Assembly: GCA_965277415.1 (NCBI GenBank)
Contig: CBDICS010000087.1
Span: forward strand, 186,001-250,000
Source of the DNA: JAHDHW01 sp965277415
GTDB taxonomy: Bacteria > Bacteroidota > Bacteroidia > Chitinophagales > Saprospiraceae
Direction of reading: 5' to 3'
DNA: 64,000 nucleotides
In this document: positions 56,319 to 64,000 of the stretch, piece after piece
Numbering within the stretch: the stretch's first letter is position 1
How the letters are laid out: each line of letters starts with the position of its first letter
Notes under the pieces: model-generated
Database searches by the model: none
Told to the model about the DNA's origin: nothing
The model's input: the letters and a program-made list of their open reading frames with translations, nothing else
Translations under genes and position numbers: made by a program

Positions 56319-56711
56319 TTAGCCTTTATTTAATCTCTGTGTCGTAATAATTTTATTATTCATGTCAACGATCTGAACAAGGTACATGCCAGTTTTTAAA
56401 TCAGTCACATCATATTTCAATCCTTTTTCAACTTTAAAGGATTTTGCTTCTCTTCCCATCACATTAAAAATAACGATTTTTTGTACATCATCAGAATCTG
56501 AAAGCCCAATAAAATTTACAGCAGGATTTGGATAAATTGATATCTTTTTCTTTTTGGGTGTAATAGTCACCTCTACAGGTGTTTTTTGGTTAGAGTTATA
56601 ATCATCACCAGTCATACCATTACCACAGCCACCACAATTGCTCCCAATTTGAGCACTAGCGACTAAGCTAAAAAGACCAAGAATTAAAGTTAGAAGTAAG
56701 GTTTTTTTCAT
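56319..56711 (-). CDS. Small secreted protein with T9SS sorting domain
   Basis: 130 residues: signal peptide MKKTLLLTLILGLFSLVASAQ, a short Gly/Cys-rich segment (GSNCGGCGNGMTGDDYNSNQ), then directly a sorting domain (ISIYPNPAVNFIGLSDSDD, IFNVMGREAKSF, TGMYLVQIVDMNNKIITTQRLNKG). With only about 30 residues between signal and sorting domain, the mature cargo would be a tiny peptide once the sorting domain is cut off. Confidence 0.85.
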   Translation of the reverse strand: MKKTLLLTLILGLFSLVASAQIGSNCGGCGNGMTGDDYNSNQKTPVEVTITPKKKKISIYPNPAVNFIGLSDSDDVQKIVIFNVMGREAKSFKVEKGLKYDVTDLKTGMYLVQIVDMNNKIITTQRLNKG

Positions 56712-56892
56712 ATTGCAAATATTTTTTAGGCTTCTTTGACTGATTATCTACAAAATAAAGAATTATTAGCATTAAAACAAGGAGGTTTTTAACTGTTTAA
56801 TTTTTATTTAACACAAGTAGTACAATAAACAAAGGAATAGCTTACTATTTACACAACAAAAATTGCTCCAAATGATGTTTTTCATAGAATTT

Positions 56893-57056
56893 GTATGGTG
56901 AGTTCTTTGCTTGTGAAGTGGTGATCAGTCCTACGGGTTTTGTGATTTAGTGATCGCTTCGCTTGTAGTAGTAATCGCTTCGCATGTGAGCGACCTTCGG
57001 CCTGGTGATCAGTCCTACGGACTGTGTGATTTGGTGATCGCTTCGCTTGTGAGTCG
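56893..57056 (+). repeat. Modular GTGATC repeat, locus F
   Basis: A long array: GTGATCAGTCCTACGGG, GATCGCTTCGCTTGTAGTAG, AATCGCTTCGCATGTGAG, CGACCTTCGGCCTGGTGA, TCAGTCCTACGGACTGTGTG, GATCGCTTCGCTTGTGAG. It lies in the 364-base gap between two minus-strand sorting-domain genes; nothing else is seen there. Ends 20 bases before the 57076 stop. Confidence 0.8.
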
Positions 57057-57075
57057 CTGCTCTGATAGTTATTAG

Positions 57076-57744
57076 TTAATTAAGCTTTTGAAATCGTGTT
57101 ATGCTATTTTGTTTTGTTTTAAGATTGTAAAGTCTTAAAAAATAAATTCCTGAGGGTAAGGTACTAATGTCTAATTCCTGCACCACCTCTTGATAGGAAG
57201 CAACTAAAATGCCCTGGCTAGAATAAATCTCAGTTTCCAAGGGGGCTGGGTTTTCTATTAAAATATAATCTTCAGCAGGATTTGGGTAAATTTTTATTTG
57301 ATCAAGTATCGGATCTGTAGTACTTACAGCAATAGCATTCCCAAAATAACTTGCAAATATCACTTGGGTCGTATCATCGGTCAAAAACAAACGAAGCTCC
57401 ACCATTCCATTACCCGGTAGGCCATCTGGTTTAAAATAACAATCAAAATTAGTACTGTCATGAGCTGTAAGGCTGAATGTCCCCATTGATACATCAGGAG
57501 GAGCACAAGTAATGTTAGAACAAATATAAGATTGCCAAGTATTTGGTATATTATTGGTAATCCGCTGCCATGCAATGACAATCGTTTCTTCTGACAGGTT
57601 TTTTATCATTGCATGAGCCCTAAAACTTTCTGCATCCGCTGTCGTATCTGCATAAGCAGGAACAGGCTCAAGCGAATAATCCAACTGAGCAAAAGTGATT
57701 AAACACAAACAAAGAAATTGTACTATCAAAACTAATCTCAACAT
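57076..57744 (-). CDS. Secreted protein with T9SS sorting domain (paralogue of the 57899 protein)
   Basis: 222 residues from ATG 57744 (MLRLVLIVQFLCLCLITFAQ, a signal peptide); the frame runs open further upstream with no signal character. The passenger has a WQSYICSNITCAPP...FDCYFKPDGLPGNGMVELRLF pattern also present in the neighbouring 57899 protein (NFFCALPGNCGLP...LQCHCIPHDLAGMAEVNVKI). Sorting domain: IYPNPAEDYILIENP, IYSSQGILVASY, SGIYFLRLYNLKTKQNSITRFQKLN. Confidence 0.85.
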   Translation of the reverse strand: MLRLVLIVQFLCLCLITFAQLDYSLEPVPAYADTTADAESFRAHAMIKNLSEETIVIAWQRITNNIPNTWQSYICSNITCAPPDVSMGTFSLTAHDSTNFDCYFKPDGLPGNGMVELRLFLTDDTTQVIFASYFGNAIAVSTTDPILDQIKIYPNPAEDYILIENPAPLETEIYSSQGILVASYQEVVQELDISTLPSGIYFLRLYNLKTKQNSITRFQKLN

Positions 57745-57841
57745 AAGTACAAGTTCTAAAAATTTTACGAGTTGAAATGTCAAGAGAAGGATATTGTATT
57801 GATTTGTTGAAAATTTGCCTAAAATAATAGTCTAAAAAATA

Positions 57842-57877
57842 CAAGCCCCTTCTAACATAAAAGCTAAAAGGGGCTTG
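57842..57877 (-). terminator. Terminator after the 57899 gene
   Basis: Minus strand CAAGCCCCTT pairs with AAGGGGCTTG across a 16-base loop; the stem is followed by TATTTTTTA. About 22 bases after the stop. Confidence 0.8.
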
Positions 57878-57898
57878 CAAAAATTATCGTATAGAAAC

Positions 57899-58567
57899 TT
57901 AGTTTTTATTTAGTTTCATAGTTTTTGTAACATTTGTATCAATATCTATCAACTGTACCAGGTAGATACCTTTTACTAGATCGCTAATATGAAAATTTTC
58001 ATCTTCTTTGCCAAATATTTTAACTTGTTTTCCTAAAATATTATACATAACAATTTGATCTACCTTAGATCCATTCACTAATTTGAAGTAATCAGAAGCT
58101 GGATTAGGGAACAATTTGATATTAGCCTTTTCCAATTCATTCGTACTTACGACGCTTGCATTGCAAATCCAATTTACCGTTCCTAATACTTCATTCGTAC
58201 TATTATCAATAATCTTTACATTGACCTCAGCCATTCCTGCTAAATCGTGAGGGATACAGTGGCATTGTAATAAACCTTCTGTGCTTCCTGCTGGAAGTTC
58301 AAAGTTTAGTGAATCTGTTCCAGGTAGACCACAGTTCCCAGGTAAAGCACAGAAAAAATTATCCCATTCCTCAGGAATAGAAACAAAGGTTCTCACCCAT
58401 CTTAGATCCAATACAGAATCCGCAGAATTAGACAATGAAGTTTCTCCAAAAAGTTCTTCATTAGCTGGGCCTTCTAAAGTCAAACTCTCCTCTCCTATTA
58501 CTAACTGAGCAGAAACGATCATTACAACAAACATTGAAAATAATGTACACAGTAATATTTTCTTCAT
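57899..58567 (-). CDS. Secreted protein with T9SS sorting domain (paralogue of the 57076 protein)
   Basis: 222 residues: signal peptide MKKILLCTLFSMFVVMIVSAQ, a beta-rich passenger with the shared Trp/Cys-Cys pattern (VSIPEEWDNFFCALPGNCG), and the sorting domain (IKLFPNPASDYFKLVN, MYNILGKQVKIFGK, KGIYLVQLIDIDTNVTKTMKLNKN). Probably a tandem duplicate of 57076; each has its own terminator or gap. Function unknown. Confidence 0.85.
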   Translation of the reverse strand: MKKILLCTLFSMFVVMIVSAQLVIGEESLTLEGPANEELFGETSLSNSADSVLDLRWVRTFVSIPEEWDNFFCALPGNCGLPGTDSLNFELPAGSTEGLLQCHCIPHDLAGMAEVNVKIIDNSTNEVLGTVNWICNASVVSTNELEKANIKLFPNPASDYFKLVNGSKVDQIVMYNILGKQVKIFGKEDENFHISDLVKGIYLVQLIDIDTNVTKTMKLNKN

Positions 58568-58678
58568 TCCATTTAATTTAAAAGTTGCTTGAAAAATAAA
58601 TTACGATTTCAAATTAAGAAACACGGAAAAAATCGTACCCAATATTACGCATTAAAGCCATAAAAAACACGTCTGAAG

Positions 58679-60601
58679 CTATAGTAGTGCTGTAAAGTAT
58701 TCCACAAACTCTTCGATTGACATTGTGCCGACATCTCCTTCTCCTTGTTTACGTACTGCAACATTACCTGACTCCGCTTCTTTTTCACCGATAATAAGCA
58801 TATATGGAATCTTTTTCAATTCAGTATCTCGTATTTTTCGTCCAATTTTCTCAGAGCGATCATCAATTATACCACGAATATCATGATGAGCAAGCTTTTG
58901 CTCTATTCCTTTGGCGATATCATTAAATCTATCACTGATAGGTAGGATAGCAAACTGTTCGGGTGCTAACCATAAAGGAAATTTTCCAGCACAGTGCTCA
59001 ATCATCACACCAATAAATCGTTCCATTGAACCAAAAGGCGCTCTGTGAATCATTACAGGTCGATGGCTTTGATTATCAGAACCGATATACTCCAGTTCAA
59101 ATCGTTCAGGTAAATTATAGTCAACTTGAATCGTTCCTAATTGCCAAGAACGGCCTAGCGCATCTTTTACCATAAAATCTAATTTGGGACCATAGAAAGC
59201 AGCTTCACCCAATACCGTAATTGTTTCAAGCCCAACTTCCTGAGTCGCTTCGATAATCGCACGTTCTGCTTTTTCCCAATTCTCGTTCGAGCCAATGTAT
59301 TTAACACTATTTTCAGGATCACGAAGTGAAATTTGAGCAGTTACATTCTCAAATCCAAACTTATTAAGGACATGCAGGGTCAAATCTAAGACATCTAAAA
59401 ACTCCCCTTTCACTTGATCTGGTGTACAAAAGATATGAGCATCATCTTGAGTAAATCCACGAACTCTTGTCAAGCCATGTAATTCCCCACTTTGTTCGTA
59501 ACGATAAACAGTTCCAAATTCTGCAATTCGAATAGGCAATTCTCGATAAGAATGAGGCCGATGTCCATATATTTCACAGTGATGCGGACAGTTCATAGGC
59601 TTGAGTAAGAACTCCTCTCCTTCTCTGGGCGTTTGTATAGGTTGGAAACTATCCTCTCCATATTTTTCATAATGCCCAGAAGTCACATATAGGTCTTTCT
59701 TTCCGATATGAGGTGTGATAACTGGTTGATAGCCTCTTTTAATCTGCTCTTGTTTTAGGAAATTCTCAAGACGAGTCCTAAGCGCTGTCCCTTTAGGCAA
59801 CCAAATCGGTAATCCAGCCCCCACTCTTTCAGAAAACATAAACAGTTCCAGTTCAGCACCTAATTTACGGTGATCTCGTTTTTTAGCTTCTTCCAGCAAT
59901 TCTAAGTACTGTTTTAAATCTTTTTGTTTTGGAAAAGAGACACCATAGACCCGAGTCATTTGTTGACGGTTCTCATCTCCTTGCCAGTAAGCACCAGCAA
60001 TATTCATTAACTTCACTGCTTTTATTTTTCCAGTATCTGGAAGGTGTGGTCCTCTACACAAATCCACAAAACCACCTTGTTCATATAGAGTCAATGCTTC
60101 ATCTGCACCACGTTTTTCGATCAATTCAATCTTATATTCATCTCCTTTTTCCTTAAAATAGGCCAATGCATCTTCTTTTGAAATAGGTTTACGCACATAA
60201 ACGTTCTTCTCCCTTGCTAATTCCAACATCTTCTGTTCGATTTTTGGAAAGTCATCAGAAGAAATTTGATGATCACCAGGATCAACATCATAATAGAATC
60301 CATTATCTGTTGCCGGCCCTGTTCCAAATTTTATTCCCGGGTAAATCGCTTCCAAAGCTTCTGCCATTAAATGTGCAGAAGAATGTTTAAAAGTGAACTT
60401 TCCGTCTTCATCATTCCAAGTATTTAATTTGATAGATGCATCTGCCTCTATAGCACGGGTTGCATCCCATATTTCACCATTAACGGTTGCAGAAAGTACA
60501 TTTCGGGCTAAGCCTTCACTAATAGATTGAGCAATAGCAAGCGCAGAAGTTCCTTTTTCATATTGCCTTACATTGCCATCTGGAAAAGTAATATTAATCA
60601 T
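58679..60601 (-). CDS. thrS: Threonyl-tRNA synthetase
   Basis: 640 residues. N-terminal TGS domain (1-60), editing domain with HSSAHLMAEAL and YVDLCRGPHLPDTG, class II catalytic core: MNCPHHCEIYGHRPHSYRELP, YRYEQSGELHGLTRVRGFTQDDAHIFC, and an anticodon-binding domain. Length is normal. Single gene; the initiator codon region overlaps nothing. Confidence 0.96.
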   Translation of the reverse strand: MINITFPDGNVRQYEKGTSALAIAQSISEGLARNVLSATVNGEIWDATRAIEADASIKLNTWNDEDGKFTFKHSSAHLMAEALEAIYPGIKFGTGPATDNGFYYDVDPGDHQISSDDFPKIEQKMLELAREKNVYVRKPISKEDALAYFKEKGDEYKIELIEKRGADEALTLYEQGGFVDLCRGPHLPDTGKIKAVKLMNIAGAYWQGDENRQQMTRVYGVSFPKQKDLKQYLELLEEAKKRDHRKLGAELELFMFSERVGAGLPIWLPKGTALRTRLENFLKQEQIKRGYQPVITPHIGKKDLYVTSGHYEKYGEDSFQPIQTPREGEEFLLKPMNCPHHCEIYGHRPHSYRELPIRIAEFGTVYRYEQSGELHGLTRVRGFTQDDAHIFCTPDQVKGEFLDVLDLTLHVLNKFGFENVTAQISLRDPENSVKYIGSNENWEKAERAIIEATQEVGLETITVLGEAAFYGPKLDFMVKDALGRSWQLGTIQVDYNLPERFELEYIGSDNQSHRPVMIHRAPFGSMERFIGVMIEHCAGKFPLWLAPEQFAILPISDRFNDIAKGIEQKLAHHDIRGIIDDRSEKIGRKIRDTELKKIPYMLIIGEKEAESGNVAVRKQGEGDVGTMSIEEFVEYFTALL

Positions 60602-60784
60602 CGGTTGTATTTATTTTTCGATGCTTAGGGATAGAAAATCGTCTAAACTGGATACTTATTTATTCTCTATCCCTTAAATTTTATTATTTCGTTTACGAAC
60701 ATTTTTACCTAAAAGTTCAAGTGGAGGGCAAATTTATCAATTTTTAGAAACAAATGTTTATTTGCTCTTATTCTTTCTTAGGAG

Positions 60785-60988
60785 TCATGTCGTGATCGTT
60801 CCTTTGGAACTAGTGATTTAGTGATTGCTTCGCTTGTGATCGACCTTCAGTCTTATGATCAGTCCTATGGTCTATGTGATTTGGTGATCGTTTCGCTTGT
60901 GGTGGCCTTGCTTTCAGCATTCTTTCAAAAGTTTGATATTTCATCTCCACTATACTCAAGTTTTCAGTGAATTTTGCGATTACCATGG
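60785..60988 (+). repeat. Modular GTGATC repeat, locus G
   Basis: Units TGATCGTTCCTTTGGAACTA, GATTGCTTCGCTTGTGA, TCGACCTTCAGTCTTATGA, TCAGTCCTATGGTCTATGTG and GATCGTTTCGCTTGTGG, then an 80-base 3' arm ending TTTTGCGATTACCATGG, homologous to locus D and E arms. A TTG at 60974 with TAAGGTTG at 60998 could be a weak promoter for the pirin gene. Confidence 0.8.
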
Positions 60989-61046
60989 CTTTTCTAATAA
61001 GGTTGAACATGTAAATCATTTTATTGTTAGGTTAAAAAAAGAAATT

Positions 61047-61808
61047 ATGTCTATAACAGTAATATCAAAAGAGCGTCAAGGTATAGGCGCATTTAATGGC
61101 GGAGAAATCATAGAGAACAAACCGATAGGATTTCCTCAAGACGGAGGCGAAGGAAAACCCTATTCTAATCTATTCTATTGGGCTTATGCTGAGGCAAAAA
61201 AAGAGAGTACGATTGGTTTACATCCTCATCAGGGATTTGAAATCATGTCATTTGTTCTAAATGGTTCTATCAGACATTATGATACAAAATTGAAAAAGTG
61301 GAGGTCTTTGAATGCAGGAGATGCACAGATTATTCGTGCAGGAAATGGTATCAGTCATGCGGAGCATATGGGAAAGGATTCAGTAATGTTTCAGATTTGG
61401 GTAGACCCAGACTTGAATAAAACCCTACAACAAGCGGCTACTTATAGCGATTATAAGTCAGAAGATTTCCCAGTCCAGTCCCATAATGGATATACGATAA
61501 AAACCTATTCAGGCCAGGGCGCTCCGCTTATGATGGATACACCGGGTATGGCCATAAAGGAGATCTTTTTTGATAGCAGTTTCGAATTTAAGATAAAGAA
61601 TGACAAGATCTACTCTATCTATGTACGAAAGGGGAATCTAAAAATTAATGAATCTTCAGCTCAGCAGGATGACTTTATTATTGTAGAGGATATGGAGAAA
61701 TTGAATATTGAAAGTGATGAATCTGGAATACTTTTTATCATTGAGTCCTTAAAAAAGCCAAATTATCAAACATATGTAGAATTGATGAAAGAAAGGATGG
61801 GCGGTTAG
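61047..61808 (+). CDS. Pirin-family protein
   Basis: 253 residues from ATG 61047 (MSITVISKERQGIGAFNGGE); the longer frame runs back through repeat locus G. Two cupin domains; metal ligands His59 and His61 (GLHPHQGFE), His104 and Glu106 (GISHAEHM) are all present, as in YhhW/pirin, which can have quercetin dioxygenase activity. Biological role here unknown. Confidence 0.92.
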   Translation: MSITVISKERQGIGAFNGGEIIENKPIGFPQDGGEGKPYSNLFYWAYAEAKKESTIGLHPHQGFEIMSFVLNGSIRHYDTKLKKWRSLNAGDAQIIRAGNGISHAEHMGKDSVMFQIWVDPDLNKTLQQAATYSDYKSEDFPVQSHNGYTIKTYSGQGAPLMMDTPGMAIKEIFFDSSFEFKIKNDKIYSIYVRKGNLKINESSAQQDDFIIVEDMEKLNIESDESGILFIIESLKKPNYQTYVELMKERMGG

Positions 61809-61813
61809 CATTT

Positions 61814-61851
61814 GGTCATTAGTCACTCGGTTTCGAAAATGACTAATGACC
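61814..61851 (+). terminator. Hairpin after the pirin gene
   Basis: GGTCATTAGTCA pairs with TGACTAATGACC across a 14-base loop, 5 bases after the stop. A long T-run comes later, so termination is probable but not certain. Confidence 0.6.
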
Positions 61852-61867
61852 AATGTTGTTATTTATG

Positions 61868-61975
61868 TTTTTTTGACAAATCCCGTGTTTGAGACAAAGC
61901 CATAAACAAGATCAACGCTTCTTTTGGTCGCTTTTGATCTTATTTACGGCTTGTCCACGGGATTTGTCAAAGAAC
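61868..61975. mobile_element. 108-bp palindromic MITE-like element, copy 2 (intact)
   Basis: The outer arms TTTGACAAATCCCGTG and CACGGGATTTGTCAAA pair perfectly; inner arms (GCC-TAAA-AAGATCAA against TTGATCTTATTTACGGC) pair with small bulges, leaving a ~20-base loop. Matches copy 1 over 108 bases with only a handful of differences. It ends 10 bases after the dodecin stop (minus strand). Confidence 0.75.
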
Positions 61976-61984
61976 GCTATGTAT

Positions 61985-62185
61985 CTATGCTACTTCAAAA
62001 GTGATTTTTACATTCACTCTATATTCAGCTACACTATCTCCTTCTACTGTCACACTCTGACTTTGTACAAAAGCAGATTTAATATTTTTTACAGATTTAG
62101 ATGCTTTTTTTACTGCTCTACGCGTTGCATCTTCCCAGCTTTTATCTGAACTAGCTAGTACTTCAATAACTTTGAGGATTGCCAT
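61985..62185 (-). CDS. Dodecin-family flavin-binding protein
   Basis: 66 residues: MAILKVIEVLASSDKSWEDATRRAVKKASKSVKNIKSAFVQSQSVTVEGDSVAEYRVNVKITFEVA pattern in brief: AILKVIEV, SWEDATRRAV, VKNIKSA and YRVNVKITFEV, all dodecin hallmarks. A small dodecamer storing or buffering flavins. Single gene. Confidence 0.95.
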   Translation of the reverse strand: MAILKVIEVLASSDKSWEDATRRAVKKASKSVKNIKSAFVQSQSVTVEGDSVAEYRVNVKITFEVA

Positions 62186-62226
62186 ATTATAATTTTTTAA
62201 ATTGAAAAATAAGGTTTGATTTTAAT

Positions 62227-62262
62227 AGATTTTATTCTAAAATTACCTTTAGAATAAAATCT
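62227..62262 (-). terminator. Terminator after the TlpA-like gene
   Basis: AGATTTTATTCTAAA and TTTAGAATAAAATCT form a perfect 15-bp stem with a 6-base loop. It lies about 85 bases after the stop of the gene at 62346 and just before the dodecin gene. Confidence 0.65.
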
Positions 62263-62345
62263 GTTATTAAGACTTACAACTTTACTATTTGTCACTTCTT
62301 TTGTATGAAGTTGTTAGAGGTTTAGGATGTGGCCTATCAGCGATA

Positions 62346-63002
62346 CTATTTAGCCGCTAATTCTTTAATTTTTGCATATAGTTTATGCTCATCTCCGGAT
62401 GAATATTTTCTAGAGTGGTAAGCAATTTCACCATTTTTATCAAAAATGAATGATTGAGGCAAACCATTTAATTCTCCAGGCATTACTTTTCTAAATTCCC
62501 GGTTTACATCTACATAAGCCTTAAAGGACCAGTTGTTCTCTTCAACCATCTTGACAAAATTTCCGTAGTTTTTCTCAAAATCAGTAGAAATTGCGACAAT
62601 ATTAAAGTCGGTTTCTGCTGTCCAAGCATCCATTTCTCTTTGGATCGCTTTCATTTCTATTCTACATGGAAAACAGGTAGTCAGCCAAAATAATACAACA
62701 GTTGGCTTTCCATCACTCTTTAAAATATCTTTTGAATTATGCATTTTCCCGTCCGGACCTTTAAGCGCAATATCAAATGGGAAGGTAGTATTGATTTCAC
62801 CAACTGGTCTAGCAGGGTCTGTCATTACATAAGGATTATTTCTTTTTGGTCTAGGTTTTGGTTTGATGCTATCTTTTTTCGGTTGAGGAGTTTGAATGGA
62901 TTGGGAAGCAACTACTGCTTGAGCAACATTTGTCGAATCATTCGTGGTATTGTTGCAGGCAAAAAAGATAGAAATTGATAATAAGTATACTAGTCGTCTC
63001 AT
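62346..63002 (-). CDS. TlpA-like thioredoxin lipoprotein
   Basis: 218 residues. Lipobox SISIFFAC (Cys at 16), a Pro/Lys-rich linker, then a thioredoxin fold (75-218) with the redox motif CFPC in TVVLFWLTTCFPCRIEM and the cis-Pro segment LNGLPQSFIFDKNG. Acts in thiol-disulfide exchange in the periplasm, for example cytochrome maturation or protein repair; no partner gene nearby. Confidence 0.92.
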   Translation of the reverse strand: MRRLVYLLSISIFFACNNTTNDSTNVAQAVVASQSIQTPQPKKDSIKPKPRPKRNNPYVMTDPARPVGEINTTFPFDIALKGPDGKMHNSKDILKSDGKPTVVLFWLTTCFPCRIEMKAIQREMDAWTAETDFNIVAISTDFEKNYGNFVKMVEENNWSFKAYVDVNREFRKVMPGELNGLPQSFIFDKNGEIAYHSRKYSSGDEHKLYAKIKELAAK

Positions 63003-63137
63003 ATTTGTATGTTCTTTTGGATATTAGACACAAAATTTTCTGTTCTAAATATAATAATAAGTTCTGAAAGACTGATCACTAAACCTTCGAATCTCACCTA
63101 AAACCGTTTTTTTTTTTGCAATCCCTTTACCGCTCTT

Positions 63138-64000
63138 TTACTTCAATCGTGCCAATGCTTCTTGCGCTTTTTGAAATTCTGGAGCATAAGTAAGTGCCTG
63201 CTCATAATCATTTTTTGCATTTATTTTATTGCCTTTCAACTCAGATGCAAGCCCTCGATAATAAAAACCTTTAGCTGAAGAAGGATCATTTTGAACAACC
63301 AAATTAAATTGATTATAGGCTTTTTCAAGAGAATCTTTTTCAAGGTATATCACTCCGGATCGGAAATAAGCATCTACAAATTGATGATCTTTCAACACCG
63401 CTTCTTTTAAGACTTCTAAGGCTTCATCTAATTGATCGTTATTATGAAGATATTCTGCTTTAGCATATAGAGGCATTATATTATCTGGATCAACAGCGAT
63501 AGCATTATCAAAATAACGTATCGCAATCTTACTGCCAGTTTTTGCAAAAAGTTGTCCTAGTTTCATATGAACCTCTGCTAAACTAGGATCATTTTCGATA
63601 GCAGATTGATAGCTATTGATCGCTCTGGAATTATCCCCAGAAGATTCAAAGTTTAGCCCCATCAAGAGATAAGCATCGGCATTATGTTCATTTATTTTCA
63701 ACACTTTATCTAGAGTCTTCATAGAAGCCTCATGTTGCTTAAGAAGCATTTGAACCTCTGCTAGTTTAAGCAATGATTTGACATTTTTCACATCCAAACT
63801 AACCGCACGTTCCATCGTGCCTAATGCTTGCTGAGATTTATAATAATCCATATAAACATCAGCTAATAAATAATGATATTCTACATTATTAGAATCCAGT
63901 CTCAAAGCATTGGCCATGTCTGCAATAGCTTCATCATAACCTTCCATTTCATAGTAAGCTGCCGCGCGCTCTGCATATAATTGGTGATCATTCGGTAAAG
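63138..64000 (-). CDS. Tetratricopeptide repeat protein, C-terminal part (5' end outside window)
   Basis: The frame is open to the window edge (codons before Met at 63947 read ...LYAERAAAYYEMEGYDEA), so the gene is partial. At least eight TPR units of ~34 residues are visible (NVEYHYLLADVYMDYYKSQ, ADAYLLMGLNFESSGDNSRA, FVDAYFRSGVIYLEKDSLE, AKGFYYRGLASELKGNKIN). A protein-interaction scaffold; the missing N-terminus may show export or other domains. The stop is at 63138. Confidence 0.9.
   Translation of the reverse strand, partial: LPNDHQLYAERAAAYYEMEGYDEAIADMANALRLDSNNVEYHYLLADVYMDYYKSQQALGTMERAVSLDVKNVKSLLKLAEVQMLLKQHEASMKTLDKVLKINEHNADAYLLMGLNFESSGDNSRAINSYQSAIENDPSLAEVHMKLGQLFAKTGSKIAIRYFDNAIAVDPDNIMPLYAKAEYLHNNDQLDEALEVLKEAVLKDHQFVDAYFRSGVIYLEKDSLEKAYNQFNLVVQNDPSSAKGFYYRGLASELKGNKINAKNDYEQALTYAPEFQKAQEALARLK

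Noticed and set aside
27430..60988. CRISPR array as explanation for the GTGATC repeats
   Set aside because: Units are short (~19-25 bases), spacers are not unique sequences, loci are scattered and no cas genes are seen.
60810..61019. 69-codon minus-strand frame over repeat locus G
   Set aside because: Same translated repeat as at locus C, no independent coding evidence.
60897..61046. Longer pirin start
   Set aside because: The 50 extra residues read through repeat locus G; pirins begin near the chosen ATG.
61870..61890. TTGACA in the palindromic element as a sigma-70 -35 box
   Set aside because: The organism's promoters use TTG/TAnnTTTG; no -7 box is at the right distance.

Overview
The window looks like chromosomal DNA of a member of the Bacteroidota, most likely a Saprospira-like lineage (inferred; I cannot place it by search). 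The reasons are: promoters of the TTG-N18..20-TAnnTTTG type rather than -35/-10 boxes; almost no Shine-Dalgarno sequences; gliding/type IX secretion genes (gldN-like, gldB); six gene products, one split by a frameshift, ending in the C-terminal sorting domain of type IX secretion; large low-GC intergenic spaces; and a grasp-with-spasm peptide cluster.

Layout. 1-878: end of a GldN/PorN-like gene. 887-4962: minus-strand operon of a membrane protein, an AhpD-like protein, a UvrD/PcrA helicase and QueG. 5047-10340: complete minus-strand rRNA operon in the order 16S, tRNA-Ile(GAT), tRNA-Ala(TGC), 23S, 5S, with two tandem promoters at 10632-10788. 10958-12792: serC plus a YgjP-like metallopeptidase. 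12907-14146: ribosomal operon rpsF-rpsR-rplI. 14302-16974: a secreted MORN-repeat/caspase-like protein and a widespread membrane protein of unknown role. 17053-23371: a giant calcium-binding-repeat surface protein broken by one extra G. 23951-29368: pyruvate carboxylase, then an H-NOX nitric-oxide sensor with its HNOBA histidine kinase. 29579-33457: a large secreted adhesin-like protein. 34601-39599: MscS channel, glucosaminidase, double FKBP isomerase, lipoprotein. 39883-43308: ribosomally made peptide (RiPP) cluster with precursor, ATP-grasp ligase, SPASM protein, two small unknown ORFs and the scar of a deleted second copy. 43404-54451: tatA, an Fe(II)/2-oxoglutarate-type oxygenase, gldB, a beta-barrel protein, nadC, a 52-residue membrane protein, pyrD, a Crp/Fnr regulator, dnaX and nadE. 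54552-58567: four small or medium sorting-domain proteins. 58679-64000: thrS, pirin, dodecin, a TlpA-like thioredoxin and a TPR protein cut by the right edge.

How parts connect. GldN-like protein, GldB and the sorting-domain proteins belong to one secretion/surface theme. nadC and nadE both serve NAD synthesis but are about 5 kb apart under separate promoters. The H-NOX/kinase pair overlaps by one base and should act as one nitric-oxide signalling unit, though no response regulator lies beside it.

Most notable non-coding content. (1) A family of modular intergenic repeats occurs at seven loci, all in the same orientation. It is built from short units that start GTGATC, carry a small hairpin whose stem changes with compensating bases, and end TTGTGA. 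One copy (36553-36728) has inverted ends and is flanked by a perfect 10-bp direct repeat, as expected of a transposed element. (2) A 108-bp palindromic element with 20-bp terminal inverted repeats occurs at 23766 and 61868. (3) The peptide cluster carries a recombination scar. Items (1) and (2) are the best candidates for something undescribed.
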